From: Nothophaeocryptopus gaeumannii
Taxonomy: Eukaryota > Ascomycota > Dothideomycetes > Mycosphaerellales > Mycosphaerellaceae
Assembly: GCA_031771865.1 (NCBI GenBank)
Contig: JASISA010000007.1
Coordinates: 682,001 to 746,000 of the forward strand
Direction of reading: 5' to 3'
DNA length: 64,000 nucleotides
The position numbers and the translations under genes are program-made. Within the stretch, counting starts at the first letter, position 1, and each line of letters opens with the position of its first letter. This document shows, piece by piece, positions 20,279 through 32,323 of this stretch. The notes under the pieces were generated by a model. The model was given only the letters and a program-made list of their open reading frames with translations. It ran no database searches and was not told the DNA's origin.

Positions 20279-21578
20279 GAGTGGGAGGAAAGGAAAACTT
20301 CTGAATAGGAGCTTAGCGCTGCCTTGTGAGGCTCATCACAGTGATTGGCGAGGAAACAGCGATATACGTATCCTTACTTGAACTGATGGCAGCATGAATG
20401 TGATGGATGGATGAGTGAGTGAGGGAAGGAGCGATCGAAGACGAGAGTTCAGGAAAGTCCGATAGACAGCGAGCGTGGCATGCCGCCACGCCACGAGGCA
20501 GAAGTGGCTTCCGGAACGAGGCGGGCAAAGCGGGTTCATGCCAAGCGAAGTCGAAAAGGGTGAGGCCGAGTGAACGCTAGGCTCAATAAGAGTATCTGTG
20601 GCTTCTGTGGCGTTCAAAATGCCTTGAGTGCTTGCCGTTCCACCATCTTTTTTGGTAGACCACCACAATGGTGTGAAATTCTTCGATTTGCACGCGCGGC
20701 CTCGTTGCAACAACGGTATCTAACTCTCGATTTCTGTTGAGATCTATCATACTTGTCAACTTTTCGTGGCCAGGACGAGTATCCTGATGATGCTCATCCT
20801 GAAGATCGTCAATGTCCTTCGATATTCGATGTGCATTGCATCTTGCCTCCTCGCGATGTCGCTTCGACGCTTGAAACCTTAGCAGGTCGTGGCTGCTTCG
20901 TTCGGCAGAGTTTGCTTTTCGTCCTCGTCATACAACGTACCGCCCATACCTGCAGTTCAAATCGACCTCTCCAGCCATCTTGGCCAGGCCGGAAAACGCC
21001 CATAGCGGAAGCCATCCCAGCTGTCAAGCAACTAGGTTGTGCGCGACTTGCAACAAGCCTGGGGACTGTAGATACTTCGGAGCTGCTGCACCGCATCGAA
21101 GAGAGTAAGGCAATCAACAGATGAAGTCGCCACTTCTTCATCTTCACATGGTATACCTAGATGCTGCAGATGGGTTTTCCCCGGAAGCGTGCCCATCCCA
21201 AGTTAACATCCATGGCCAGGATGCGGCCAAGACAACGGCATCGTATCACTCAGGTATTATCGGGCTGCAACTCTTCACCCAGAAGTTTATTCGGACGAGA
21301 CCTCCTTCCGCTCCAGACATTCGATATGATCAAGTCGCAGCCAGTGTGGACATATGGCAGGGCTGTATGCGCAAAATGAGCCGAGAGCGTTGCGATCCTG
21401 CTATCGCGTTCGTGGCGACTTTGGCGGGCCGCCGACCTCAATCATCAAATCGGCCGATGCTCACGTAGGAATGATTGGGCTTCACGAAGATGCGCGGTTG
21501 AATTGTCTCTATCCAGATCCAGACTTGGCCATGTAGACTTGTCCATGTCCCTTGTGATAGGTCGAAGTCTCTCTCTTG
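20279..21578. other. Gene-poor interval
   Basis: About 1.3 kb with no gene I can support. Plus-strand frames at 20753-21124 (123 codons) and 21121-21468 (115 codons) lack family motifs. A short TGGATGGATGAGTGAGTGAGGGA repeat-like patch sits near 20404-20426. Confidence 0.3.
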
Positions 21579-23889
21579 TCACGAGGGGCCCGGACTGGCG
21601 CTGCTCTCGGTGCCCGCGCTTCTCAAATCGTCTGAAAAACTATGCTCGTCGAGTTGCATCGATCGAAAAATGCCGCTCATGTTGTTAATGCCAGTTGCCC
21701 ACGCATCTGTTGGCCTGGTAGCCCGATATTCAACGAAGTCTCTGATGGTGCGGATTGTAGTAGGGTAGCCTTCTTCATTGGGAAGCCACCAGTGAGTGAC
21801 GTCTTCGCTCCAGTGATCGCTCATGCGTCTGCGTAAATTCGCCGGATAAATATACCTGAAGTGAGTTCAGCATAGACTCCTGTCAATTTGTCGTTGGTAG
21901 TGCTCACCCAAGCTGTTCGATGCGCGCGAACTTCTTCCGTGACCAGCGCACGTGTCGAGCGTTGTTTGGCAGGAAAAGGCTCATAATCCCAAGGCTTGCC
22001 TGGCATCCGAGCACTGCTGTTTGTCCACCCTCCTCTGCATATTGTATAGCTTCGAACATCTTACATTTCTTCATGGCTATTGCTCCGAGCTCCGGTGGTG
22101 GTGTCTGTTCCATCGCCATGGAGACTTGAAGCTTAAACATTAACTCTATTGCCCAGTGATCTGTTAGGACAAAGTTCATCGTCGAAAGTTCTCCGGCATA
22201 GAGAAAGTTCGGATCTCGAAAGTCGGTGATGTCGTCGTTGCTTGGGGGAGGGGCATTAGGAAATGACTTCACGAAACACGATGAATCAGTGAAGGCCGTC
22301 TCGATTCTACGTCCGAACTCCGCAAAGACACTGGTCAACCGGTCGACACCAGACCTGAAGTCGTCATCGCTGATTGTGTCTCTTGTCTTCCCAGCGCAAA
22401 GGATTGTAACGTCCGTAGCAAGTAATCGGGAGGTCGCAAAATATTCTTCGAATCGAGCTCCAAGGTCGTTGGGTTTATCTCTTGTCTGTCTCTTGTAGAA
22501 GTCCGCCGACGCTGCAAACCATTCTCGGTCCAACGCAGTCTCGCCTCCAGACATTATGCCCGCGAAAAGGTCGAATCGAATGTACCAAGTGATGATCTTC
22601 CGTCGTGTCTCATCTTGCATGATCGTTTGCGGAGTGAAGAGGTCAGTTAGAATCTGCAGTGCCGCTTTCTGATGTCCGAGCAAGTTGACCCAATCGCCTA
22701 GGAACTCCTGGTCTCCCGTCAGTTTCATTGCGATCCGGTGCGCTCACGCAAAAGGCGTGCTCACCTCAATGGTCGCGAGCTGTAGTATAGTCAACAGCGT
22801 CGCAACATTGTGCCTTTGTCTTTTCAGCGAGTGTTGTAGAAAGGCAATTGACTTATTGTAATAGGAGAGGAATATCGATATTTTTCCGTCGTCGTTTGCA
22901 ACGGAGTGGTGATACGCAGCAAATGCGATGATTGCGTATAGTAAAGCAGCACTGCTGTCATTCAGGGCGATCTCAAGGAACGTGGACTTCAGGAAGTCAC
23001 CTCCGTCGTATTTGAACGCGTAATGGTGATGTGACATATGCTCTCGGTGGAATTTGAGATAGTACTTCACGTCCTTCGGCAGCGAAGACCATCGTGGGTT
23101 CTGGGTGACGTCGGAACTGATCGATTGCTTCGAGCTTGTGCGCACTGGCTGCGGCCTTTTTGATGAACCCGATACTTCGGTCGAGGGTGACGAAGCGCTC
23201 TTATCGACTGCGGAAGACGACGTATCGGAGGGTTTGCGGCTGTTCGTGGTAGCAGACGTGGGCACATCTTCTTCCAGCTCCTCATCATCGTCCGGGATCG
23301 CAGAAAGCGGCTCCTTCTCGTCGATGTCGATGTCGAAGTCGACGTCGCTGCCGGACGGGCTCGACCCAGCAGGAGACCCTCTAGCTTTCCCGCTGCCTCT
23401 CGACTTCGAAGTCGCTGGCGCGGCGCCAGGATATGTGCACTCTCGCTTCCCCTTTCGGCATCCTGTACATGTCAGCAAGACCTCAACGGAGGGACCGAAT
23501 TGACATACTGTCACATATCGGATGGTTCTCATCGCACTGCAGCAGCCATTGTCAGCTCCATTCATAGTTTCGATGACCGCTGAACCTACCTTTACTCTTC
23601 GCTGCCGGCAAGTATAGCAGCCACTTCGGGTCCTTCTGTGCTTGACGTGTTCCGACCCTTGAGGCTGTCGCCGCCGTGAGCGTTGGCCTGTTTGCTGTCC
23701 CTGCGGTGGTAGCATGTTTCGATTCGGGTCGTCGAAGTCTGAGTATGTACCGAGACTTTCGGTCGAGTAGCTTTGCATTTGATGCAAGTGCGGCTGTTGT
23801 TGGAGGACTTCGGGAGGCATCATCGGAGCATATCCAGAAGGATAATATGGTCCAAGAGGTGGTATTGGCGGCGGGTATTGTCCGTCCAT
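21579..23889 (-). CDS. Zn2Cys6 fungal transcription factor
   Basis: Five exons: 23889-23590, 23536-23509, 23462-22765, 22707-21908 and 21855-21579; 700 residues, all phases consistent. The 28-base second exon is essential because it carries part of the zinc cluster. The six ligands are C91-x2-C94-x6-C101-x6-C108-x2-C111-x6-C118 (GCYTCRQRRVK, CDENHPICDRC, RECTYPG), which bind two zinc ions and contact CGG half-sites. Upstream is a Pro/Gln/Tyr-rich disordered region and downstream an Asp/Ser-rich linker, then the helical fungal regulatory region (YYLKFHREHMSHHHYAFKYD...). The product should be a nuclear regulator; targets are unknown. The ATG opens MDGQYPPPIPPLGPY. It lies beside a large non-coding interval. 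Confidence 0.92.
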
Positions 23890-26800
23890 GATCGATAGTG
23901 TGTCCCGCTCAATGACGGCGCAATTTATTCGCCTATGTTGAAATCATCCAGTCCGGTAACGGTGGTTTTGACCTCAATCGTAGCGTCGTCAACGACCGTT
24001 GAGCCGTCGTAAACGGCTAAGATGGGGCTTTCAATCAAGGTTAGGTGGTTCGCGGGTGTTGTAGGTAGGACTCAAAGTTAGAATGTAGAAGAGCCGTATG
24101 CTTATTATGCCCCGGTTTCTGCATGAATCCTTGTGGACGTTTGGGAGTCCGGGAGAGGCGCGCGCCGCTCCCAATCGACGAGATGTCACCAACTGTGGCG
24201 GCAAGCCTTCGACCGGAGATTTGTGTCGATGAATGTCGTGCTGTACGACGAGTGACCATAGCACAGGTCTGCACAATGCAGAGAGCGGCTACGCCTGGAT
24301 GGTATAGATACCTTGTCCATAAGACCAGGCCGTCGGCCGTGATCAGCGGGTAGAAGCCGGCATTTACCGCGGACCAGAGCCCATCATCCCTTTCCGTAAG
24401 AAAGAAGATCCACCTGTTCGCTGAAGTGCAATAAAGGTAACGTGCTTAATAGCAAGGGAGTAGCGGGGCGGTACTCAATCGGAGCTGCTACCCTTTCGAA
24501 CGGAAAGCTCGAGAGCGACACCGGGAGTTGGAACTAGCTTGTGTGCCTGGACTATGAGGTGTTCGCGCGATGCAGATTCGATGCCCCAGGTGGCAGGCGG
24601 TCAGAACACGAAGATCATGCTCACTTCAACAAGCAGCGAGGTGAACATCACTCTACATTGCCTGTTCTGAAAGCAGAATGATGGACGGTTTTCTATTCCT
24701 GATGTCAAGTCTGCAAGTTTAACAGCCGGCGTGTCTCCCGGAGCATTTGATCGCCCTCTCCGTGAATTAGACTCGGTCAAAGTCGAGTACCCGCATGCAG
24801 GCGTCTGATCTTCCATGTTTCATACCTGCGTCAGCATCTTCTGTCAACTGTGATCAGAGACGCACCGAGCGTGATCAGCAGCGGCGAGGTGCACGCAGTT
24901 GGTCCTGCGCAGACGATCTTACCGTCGACCAGCAGGTCCACATTTGCCAGAGGCAGACGCGCTAGAACATGCATCAGGATTGACAGGAGTACGCCGCACA
25001 AGGATATCGAGGCTTGTTGCGATGGGTGTGTGAGATCCACTGCTCTCGGGAGCCGGATTGGTAGGCTAATTGCTGGCGGATGAATTGGGCGTCAAAGAAG
25101 AGCCACTTGGCCCGGCGAATGCCGTTCTTGCCAAGAGCACCTACCGCGTATCTGTTCAGCAGCGACAACAACCTGATTCCTGAGGACAGCAATCCTGCCA
25201 CTGCTGATACTACAGACGTCCCAACACTTCGCAGCATGGAAGGTGGACGCCACCTCCGCGCATGCAATGATCGGGACCAGCACCGTCCACGCGCTTCCTC
25301 ATGCGAGGCAATATAATAGCGTTTCAAGCGGCATAGTGTAGGCACGACTTGAGACGCTGTGGTGATGTTTCCCTACAGTAGCCTCTGCCATGAGCTCTGC
25401 AAGCCTGTGAAGCATAGTCAGCGATGGACCAGTAGAGAGCGCTGCAAGAGACGCCGCCTCTATTTCGGTGTCAGAGCGCATTCGGATGATCGGCAGTCGT
25501 CCTGCACAGCGGTCTCCTAGCTCGTGGCTTTTCTGTCCATTGCTGACCTCTTAGCTAGGGGGGAGGTGTCGCTACATGCTTGCCGGTCTTGGCCGTGTGC
25601 GTGGGCATGTGCCTTGATTTCGGTGCCGAGTGTCTTTTGATTCGTGCTCTGCGGCAGAAGGTCTCGTCTGGCGTGGTTGTCGGGTTGCCGCGCTGCACAG
25701 TCGTGACTCGGCGGGCTCAGAGGATGGGCGTATGCATGTGCATTTGGAAGTCGCTGTGACCTGTTCTGCGCCTCCGTGTGGCTCGTTGCCGTTTGTCAGT
25801 TCGCTCACAAGCGTCGGAAGAGGAGACGGGGAGCGGCTGTTGGATTGCTTATTGCGGCCTAGATCCGGCCGTGCACCACATCCCTGGGAGATGCTCGTGG
25901 GAGACAAGCTCAGCCCTTGCACGAAAAGCGCCAGCCAACCTTGCCCTGGCCATCCTCCTGCCTCAAGGGAAGATGCGAAGTTGGAGGAAGTCAATTTGCC
26001 ACACCTATGAACAGTTCATGCGTCCGACGGCACGTGTGTTGCCGACTTCAATGGCGCCCTGAGATTCGACATCTGAGTTGAATAGACGGTAGATAGCGTG
26101 GGACATGTGGCACAGCTTGGGCAACCACCACCATCATCATCATCATACCGCTCGTCTGCCGCAAAAGCCTCATGCGATTTCCTCATTGATGAGGCAGCGA
26201 CAGTTGAAGGAGCGCTAACTCCTGCAGGCTGTCCCCTTCTGGCGAGGTTGAAGGCCCGTGAGGCCTCTATGATGAAGAGATGCCCAAATCATGGCAGCTG
26301 TCGGGGACTAGGAAGCACGGCTGAGCAGGTCGGAAGTCTCTTTGCAAGGCAGCAAAAGCAAAAGAGCATCAAGATCAAAGACGCAATAATCATACAACAT
26401 GTGCAGGATTGACGCTCACTGTCACAGGGGCTCTCAAGTTAGGCTGACGTCCCGAGGAAGCTTGGCGAGAAATCGCCTGTGTTCAGGTCGCTGCACGCCT
26501 CAAACACATAGTTTTGAAGACAACTTTATGTGACCAATCTTGCTCGGCTCAATAAGGCGAATCGATTGATCCCTATGTCACTGCGAGAAAATGTTGTTCG
26601 AGGGAGCGATGATGTAGTTCTAGCTGAAATCGGATGCAGGCCTTTGCTGGGCCATATAGAAGACGATATCGCTGTTGCGTGCCCACGTGTGTCGTGATGT
26701 AGATGACCTCTCCTCTCGATATTCGCAGCTGAACGTTTTGAGATTCCTACTCGCGCGTCTGAGCTCGACGCATGAGGATGGGGAGGATGTTTGTGTTTCG

Positions 26801-27355
26801 GCGTTGAATGTTGTTGGGTTGAAAGAGTGGAATGGGAATGGGACGGGAGAAAGTTTTCGGCGGGGACGATCCGAATCCTACTGTAGAATTACCTCTCGTT
26901 TAGTTTGACCCGTATTTCCCCTCCCTGCTGTTGCTCAGCCTTCCAGTTTCTAGGAACTCGCCGAAGAGAACATGCGCACTACCTGCCTAGCCACAGCTCA
27001 TCTCGACTTAAGCATCAACAAGCTTCTCAGCCGCAAAAGCAAATCTATACGTGCACAGCACAGGCGCACGACGTTGGTCCGTCCGTGGAGTACTAGTTCG
27101 AGTAGGAAAGGTCACTGCGCCACCACCGCTCTTCCAACATACAGTATCATCAACGGTCCAAAGCCTTCTGAGAGTGAATTACTGACCAAGCTGAATGGCG
27201 GCGGCAATGGCAGACTTCTAAACGAGATGGTCGAAGCAAATTCTAGTCCTCGCCGCTGGGCTCCAGAGGAGCATAAATGGTAGGAGTATGCCGTGTTGAA
27301 TGTCCTGGCTAACGCATATCACACCCGCCGAGAAAGTCCGGTTCCAGCTCTCGAG
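23890..27355. other. 3.5-kb gene-poor region
   Basis: No gene is supported. Minus-strand frames at 24974-25345 and 25299-25481 contain helical-looking stretches but no recognisable domain or splice partners. Plus-strand frames at 25630-26010 and 26972-27283 are similar. The first part is the promoter of the Zn2Cys6 gene; the last part is the promoter of the GH114 gene. A short CCA/CAT repeat is listed separately. Confidence 0.35.
26124..26147. repeat. CCA/CAT trinucleotide microsatellite
   Basis: Three CCA units run directly into five CAT/ATC units (ACCACCACCATCATCATCAT). It lies in non-coding DNA and is a likely polymorphic site. Confidence 0.7.
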
Positions 27356-28353
27356 ATGTCTTTTCCACGACGCATACCGCTCACTTTGATTGCAGCCTCC
27401 ACGGTAGCAGCCTGGTGGCAGCCAGAAGCGGGTACGACATGGCAGATTGATCTGCTGGATCCCTGGGTGCCCCCCTACCCATCAAACACGAGCGCCATAG
27501 ATGGCGACTTGTTCTCAAATCCGGCTTCCACATGGTCGGATTTGAAGTCTTCTGGCTACAAGACGATATGCTACTTCTCGGCCGGATCGTATGAAGATTG
27601 GAGACCCGACGCGAACCAATTCAACAATGACACTGACAAGGGAGCTCCTCTTCAAGGCTGGGAGGGAGAGTGGTGGCTTAATACCAACTCGGATAATGTA
27701 CGACGCATCATGACCCAGCGAATAGACCTCGCTGTCAAGAACGGCTGTGATGCTATAGATCCGGACAATATCGACGCGTGAGTACATGGGGTGCGAAGCG
27801 CAATCACAAGCCATATCTGACTTTATATAGCTACGAAAACCATGGCGGAGGTCTCAATCTCACTCAAGCAGACGCTACGGACTACGTACATTTTCTCGCC
27901 ACCGAAGCTCACAATCGCAACCTGTCTATTGGACTTAAGAATGGCGGAGACATTGTTGCACAAGTGCTTGATGTTGTGGACTTTCAAATCAACGAGCAAT
28001 GTGAGCAGTACGGCGAGTGCGACGACTCGCGGCCTTTCATCGATGCCAACAAGCCTGTGTTCGGCCCCGAATATACGAAAGATGACTCGCCGTCTGAGAG
28101 CTACATCAACAAAGTGTGCGACAATCCAAGCAGCAGTGGCTTCTCGACATTGATTAAGCATATCAAGTTGACTGAGTGGGTTATTGCTTGCAACATCACT
28201 TCTACGGCTCACAGCAATAGCACTGGCCAGTCCAACACCACATCAACTTCTTCAGCATCCAGTACTCCGACAAGTGCTGGCGCCGTTAATGGGGTGTACA
28301 GTACTGCAGCGTTGCTCTTTGCATTCTCGATGATATCGGTCATATGGCTATAG
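27356..28353 (+). CDS. GH114 glycoside hydrolase (polygalactosaminidase-like), secreted and GPI-anchored
   Basis: Two exons, 27356-27777 and 27831-28353; 314 residues. The intron is 53 bp, GTGAGT...TATAG, phase 2. A signal peptide (MSFPRRIPLTLIAASTVAAW) is followed by a GH114 TIM-barrel: TTWQIDLLDPWVPP, YKTICYFSAGSYEDWRPD, WWLNTNSDNVR, GCDAIDPDNIDAYENHGG (128-146), LSIGLKNGGD and CEQYGECDDSRPF. The acidic residues in DPDNID are the likely catalytic ones. Characterised family members cleave alpha-1,4-galactosamine polymers, i.e. fungal exopolysaccharide. A Ser/Thr-rich tail and a final hydrophobic run (ALLFAFSMISVIWL) predict GPI anchoring to membrane or wall. I chose the ATG at 27356 because it begins the signal peptide. 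Confidence 0.92.
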
Positions 28354-28636
28354 GCGAACTAAGGGGTCCTTGAAGCCTAGTTACAAGCATGTTCAATTTT
28401 CCTCCACTTCGATCCTCAATGCACGGAATACCATGGCATTCACATGAAAGTGGCATAAAGTTCTAGAACTTCAACATGCCTGAGGCACCACGGCTTTAAA
28501 TAGCCTGACCGGGCCGACAACCTTTGCCTTCTTCCTTGATTTATTTCCCTCACCTTCCACCGCAGCGACAAAGGAATCCTCTTTGTTTGAGACTTCAATA
28601 AGCACTCCTCCACCGACAAGTCATACACCAGCCAGG

Positions 28637-28930
28637 ATGGGCAACGGAGCGAAGGCACAGCAAAAGCGCGACCGTAACGCAAAGGACGCCAAAAAGGGAC
28701 CCACGTCTCAACTCAAGACCGTAAGCACCCCGCCCCCTTGCCGACGACATTGATGGACTGTTCAACCGTGGTTGTAGCTGACCTTGGTGACTCTATAGAA
28801 CGCTGCTGCACAAAGCATCAAGTGCAAGACCTGCTTCCAGGGTTTCCAGAGCACTACCCAGAAGTCCGCGCTCGAGACTCACGCAAAGGACCGACACAAC
28901 AAGAGCTATGATGATTGCTTCGCCGCCTGA
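28637..28930 (+). CDS. ZNF706/At2g23090-like mini zinc-binding protein
   Basis: Two exons, 28637-28720 and 28799-28930, encode 71 residues across a 78-bp phase-0 intron (GTAAGC...CTATAG). The basic N terminus MGNGAKAQQKRDRNAKDAKK resembles the 4F5/SERF-type start. The second exon has CKTCFQGF, then LETHAKDRHNKSY, giving a C2H2 zinc site. This tiny protein is widespread in eukaryotes (ZNF706 in animals, At2g23090 in plants) but its molecular role is poorly defined; nuclear or ribosome-linked functions have been proposed. The single-domain length fits the family. Confidence 0.92.
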
Positions 28931-29424
28931 GGAGAGATACGGAGGAGATGATGGGGCGAAAGCAGGGTGTGAAGGTGTCGCGGAGTGCGTGGGGATAGAA
29001 ACGCAGGAGATGAGGACGAGGGAAGATAAGATGAGGACGAAGATACGACAGTGATACCCACACATGCAGTCCAGCATGCCAGAAGACCCATACAAAATCT
29101 CAAGTGAGAGCAAGTGGACGACTCGTCGGCGAGTGCAATACATATCATATTCTGCCTATTTGCGATTCATCTTCCGCTCTCGCAGGCCTTGTGCTAACAC
29201 TGGAGTATGGCGTCGTAAACGGATTGACAGAAGCTTGCAGGGCTCTTGGACGCCCCCATTTACAAACGATATCGCAGACTGCGTCTCAGACTTGCCATTT
29301 CCACGCAGACCCAATCTTTCATAGTCCCCCTTTTCTCTCGCCATCCGTCTACTGGCACCGATCCTGCAGCACACACTGGTTTCCTCCGTTAGGGTTGCTA
29401 TGGCAGACTCCGTATCCAGCCTAC
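28931..29424. other. Intergenic
   Basis: 3' flank of the mini zinc-finger gene and of the minus-strand secreted peptide. Overlapping frames on both strands carry no motif. A purine-rich run just after the stop (near 28931-29040) yields a spurious minus-strand Ser/Leu-rich frame. Confidence 0.3.
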
Positions 29425-29658
29425 CTAGACGAGCTTCGTTAGCAAAGTGCGCACAATCGGGCTGTCAAACCTGAGACATACGCATGACCTGTAGCAAGGC
29501 GTACAGATTGCAGAGCCTTCGTCTCTGCACGAGTCGATGCAAGAGACTCGCCCGGCGATCTCTCGAGGTATGTGGAAGCAGCTTCCTGGACCTGGGGCTG
29601 CAGAGACCTCGCCGAGTAGGAGGGCACTGCTTAAGAGGAGGGTGTGGACGGTGGGCAT
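29425..29658 (-). CDS. Small secreted cysteine-rich protein candidate (7 Cys)
   Basis: A 77-codon single-exon frame. Residues 1-20 (MPTVHTLLLSSALLLGEVSA) make a good signal peptide with an Ala-x-Ala-like cleavage site. The mature part of about 57 residues has seven cysteines at 27, 40, 44, 52, 55, 59 and 61, including CTPCYRSCVC. No homologous family is recognised. The size, signal and Cys density fit a secreted effector-like or antimicrobial-type peptide, but that is inference. An odd number of Cys suggests either an unpaired thiol or an unplaced splice near the end (a GTATGT occurs at the penultimate Cys). It is tail-to-tail with the mini zinc-finger gene. Confidence 0.5.
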   Translation of the reverse strand: MPTVHTLLLSSALLLGEVSAAPGPGSCFHIPREIAGRVSCIDSCRDEGSAICTPCYRSCVCLRFDSPIVRTLLTKLV

Positions 29659-30257
29659 TGTGGTGGTCGGGAAGATGCAAGTCGAGTGGGTCCTAGAGAC
29701 TTGGGGCCTTGGAAAGCGCCCGGTGCAGTAGCTAACAATTTCTCTTGGGATTTTGAGCTACGTCTGTGTATTGATATGCCCTTTCAGGTTTTCTTCTAGC
29801 ATCGCGACCGCACCAGTGGCCTTCAGACGCCGCGATCAGTCGGAATTCGATAGCATGATGCAGGGCACGAGAGAGACCGAATCGTGTCCCGACCGCTACT
29901 GGCTCCAAATTTGCACTCTTGGGACCTCCTCGAAACCTACGACAAAGGATTGCGCCGTCTGAGAAGAGACTGGTTGCCGATATGCATTCCTCAATCATGC
30001 TAATACCTTCAATTGCCACGAAATAGCCGGCAGCCATACCGAGATCCGACATTTCATCGAATGAGCGATTTCGCAGAATCACTGGAGATGGGAAGGCACA
30101 TTCCGAGGGCCGAGGATGTCAGGTGCTCGACTTCTGGTCTATCTACCGTGGCTCTTCAGCAACGAATATGAGATCCAGGCTTCTCTAAAAGGCTCTCGAT
30201 CAAGAAATGCGACAACACGTTCCCAAGAGGGACTCGCCCTCTCGAATCTGCTATCCA
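29659..30257. other. Intergenic
   Basis: Promoter side of the small secreted protein and 3' flank of the permease. A 116-codon minus-strand frame at 29732-30082 has no recognisable domain and no convincing splice neighbours. Confidence 0.3.
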
Positions 30258-32323
30258 TCAGAGAACACTCCCCTCCCGACTCTGCACATACACCACCGGC
30301 CCCTTGTACACGTGCCGTCCCTGAACATAATAATAAACCAACGCAATCGCCAGCACGCCCGAGAACATGACAATGGCGTAATTCATGCTGTCAGCCGACA
30401 CAGGTGTGGTGACTGGGAAGCAGACCCAGATCATGGCGAAGCAGCTGTAGAGGAATGCGAAGCAGTTGATCGGCAAGCCGAATTTTCCGAGTGACCAGCG
30501 GGAGGATGGGAGTGGTTGACCTTGGATGCGTTTCAGAGCGACGGCGCCGATGGAGACGGCGTAGGTGGACATGAGGGCGAGGAGTTGGAGGGAGATGATT
30601 GCGTTGCTGAGTGAATGTTAGTCGGAAGATGGATTCACGATGAGAGATGATCGAGAAAGAGTGGCAAAGCTCATTGGCGGCGTCGCGCAAGGCAACATGC
30701 TCTGGAGCACCGCTGTGCGCGACGATAGCGCCTTAGAGCATGGAAGCGCTAAAGAGTGAGAGAACATGGGCTCAAGTGTCACTCTTTAATGCGACCTACT
30801 TCTACGCTTGTATCGTCGCACTTGGCATGCTTAGGAGGACATACACCGGAGAGAGGCAGCAAGCTTTGTCACCTGCCCTTGCATGGATGGGCGTAAGACT
30901 TACAATGCGATGGTGCTGCCCAAATTTATGAGCGAAAGCAGAATGGTGAAGCCATATGTGACCAAGATGGCATTGAGCGGGATCATGAGCTTTGGATGAA
31001 CCGTGCCAATCCACTGGTACGCCGGAAGACCCTTGTCTCTGGCAAAAGCGAACGTCTGTCGAGAGGTGGACGCGAAGAAAGATGTGGCGCCAGCGATTCC
31101 GAGAACGAGGATGATGGAAGTGAGTCCGATGGCACCGCCCGTGGATCCGGTGCCCGCTTGGAAGACGTAGATGTATGGGAATCCGCTGACGGAATTCAGG
31201 GCAGCCTCGACGTCCGTAAGGCAAAAGCAGTAGGTGACCAACATCGCGGATCCCATCGATCCGTTCAGAATGTATGACCAGAGCATGCAGCGAGGGACGA
31301 TGACCGAAGCGTCTTTGGTCTCTTCGGCCATATGCGCTGCACCGTCTGATCCGATGAGACCGTAAATGGACGTTACCTGTCCAACGAGCATACTCAATCC
31401 TATGGTCGACCAACCTCCCGAGTTCTCGAAGGTGGTGAAGACTTCTGAGGCGGTGTTTTTTGGGCTTAGGATCCAGAGAACGATTAGCACAGTGGCGAAG
31501 CCAAGAATGTGCAGGACGAGGATGACGCCCTCGATCAGTGGTAACTGCTTAGCACCCCAGGTGTTGATCAGTAATCCGATGGTGACCATCAGGATCACAA
31601 GAAGATAGCCTTGCCAGTGTTGTGGCGAGTAATCAGGGTGGCTAATTGCTAATAATCCTTGAATTTGCGTACCCAGCAAGAACATGCCCGAGCAGGTTCC
31701 GCATTGCCAGGACCTACAGAGCGAAGGACAAAGGATCAGCGTGTTTCTTGAACGGCACATGGCTTGCAGTCTTGGACTTCTTACAGGGTCGACATCCAGC
31801 CTGCGATATACGAGATGAACTGTTGGTATTTGGGTGGAGCGAATTCGGAGGCCCAATCTGTTCAAGACGTCAGCGATCTCCCTGCGAAATGGCTAAATTC
31901 GAGACCCACGATATTGGCCTCCAGCTGTCGGACTATTGTTCATTCGGCACATATTCGCCACAACGCTTCCAAATTGAATGCTTACGCCATGCTGCTCATT
32001 TCTGCCAGAGAGAGCACAATCATTCCAAAACAAAAGTAACTCCCCACAAACATCCAGATCATACCGCCGGTACCGCCATTCGCCAAACCAGCAGCAGTCG
32101 CGCTCAAGATCACCTCCCACGTTCCCATAGCCACGGCTACGAAACCCAGGATACTGGTAAATCGGAAGTTCCTTCGAAGCTCCTGTTTCTTGCTTATTCG
32201 TCGCATGTCTTGCTGGTCATTGTAGGTGTGATCCGGGCCGGAGTACTCAACTCCTCCAGTCGCTTGAACGGTGACATGATGGCCAGTTTTGCTCACATCT
32301 GCGAGCTCGAAGTCCCGCCCCAT
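30258..32323 (-). CDS. Amino-acid/choline-type permease (APC superfamily) with a 23-nt microexon
   Basis: Five exons: 32323-31986, 31932-31910, 31857-31785, 31713-30904 and 30606-30258; 530 residues. The microexon (23 bases) restores the otherwise broken family motif SSMAPTAGGQYHWASEFAPP, so it is certain in frame terms. About twelve membrane helices follow an N-terminal basic tail. Typical APC segments include FTSILGFVAVAMGTWEVIL, GLIGSDGAAHMAEETKDASV and TSRQTFAFARDKGLPAYQW, as in fungal GABA, choline and amino-acid permeases. It should be a plasma-membrane proton-coupled importer; the substrate is unknown. The last intron (30903-30607) is 297 bp, far longer than its neighbours (52-77 bp), and contains two inverted repeats. 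Confidence 0.92.
30696..30787. repeat. Two inverted repeats inside the permease's long last intron
   Basis: CATGCTCT (30696-30703) pairs with AGAGCATG (30735-30742). AAAGAGTGA (30751-30759) pairs with TCACTCTTT (30779-30787). Both could form hairpins in the 297-bp intron. They could be remains of an insertion or chance; arms are only 8 and 9 bases. Confidence 0.4.

Noticed and set aside
20753..21468. Two consecutive plus-strand frames of about 120 codons
   Set aside because: No intron joins them in phase and no domain is recognisable.
24974..25481. Minus-strand frames with helical-looking sequence
   Set aside because: Frames overlap without valid splice junctions and show no family motif.
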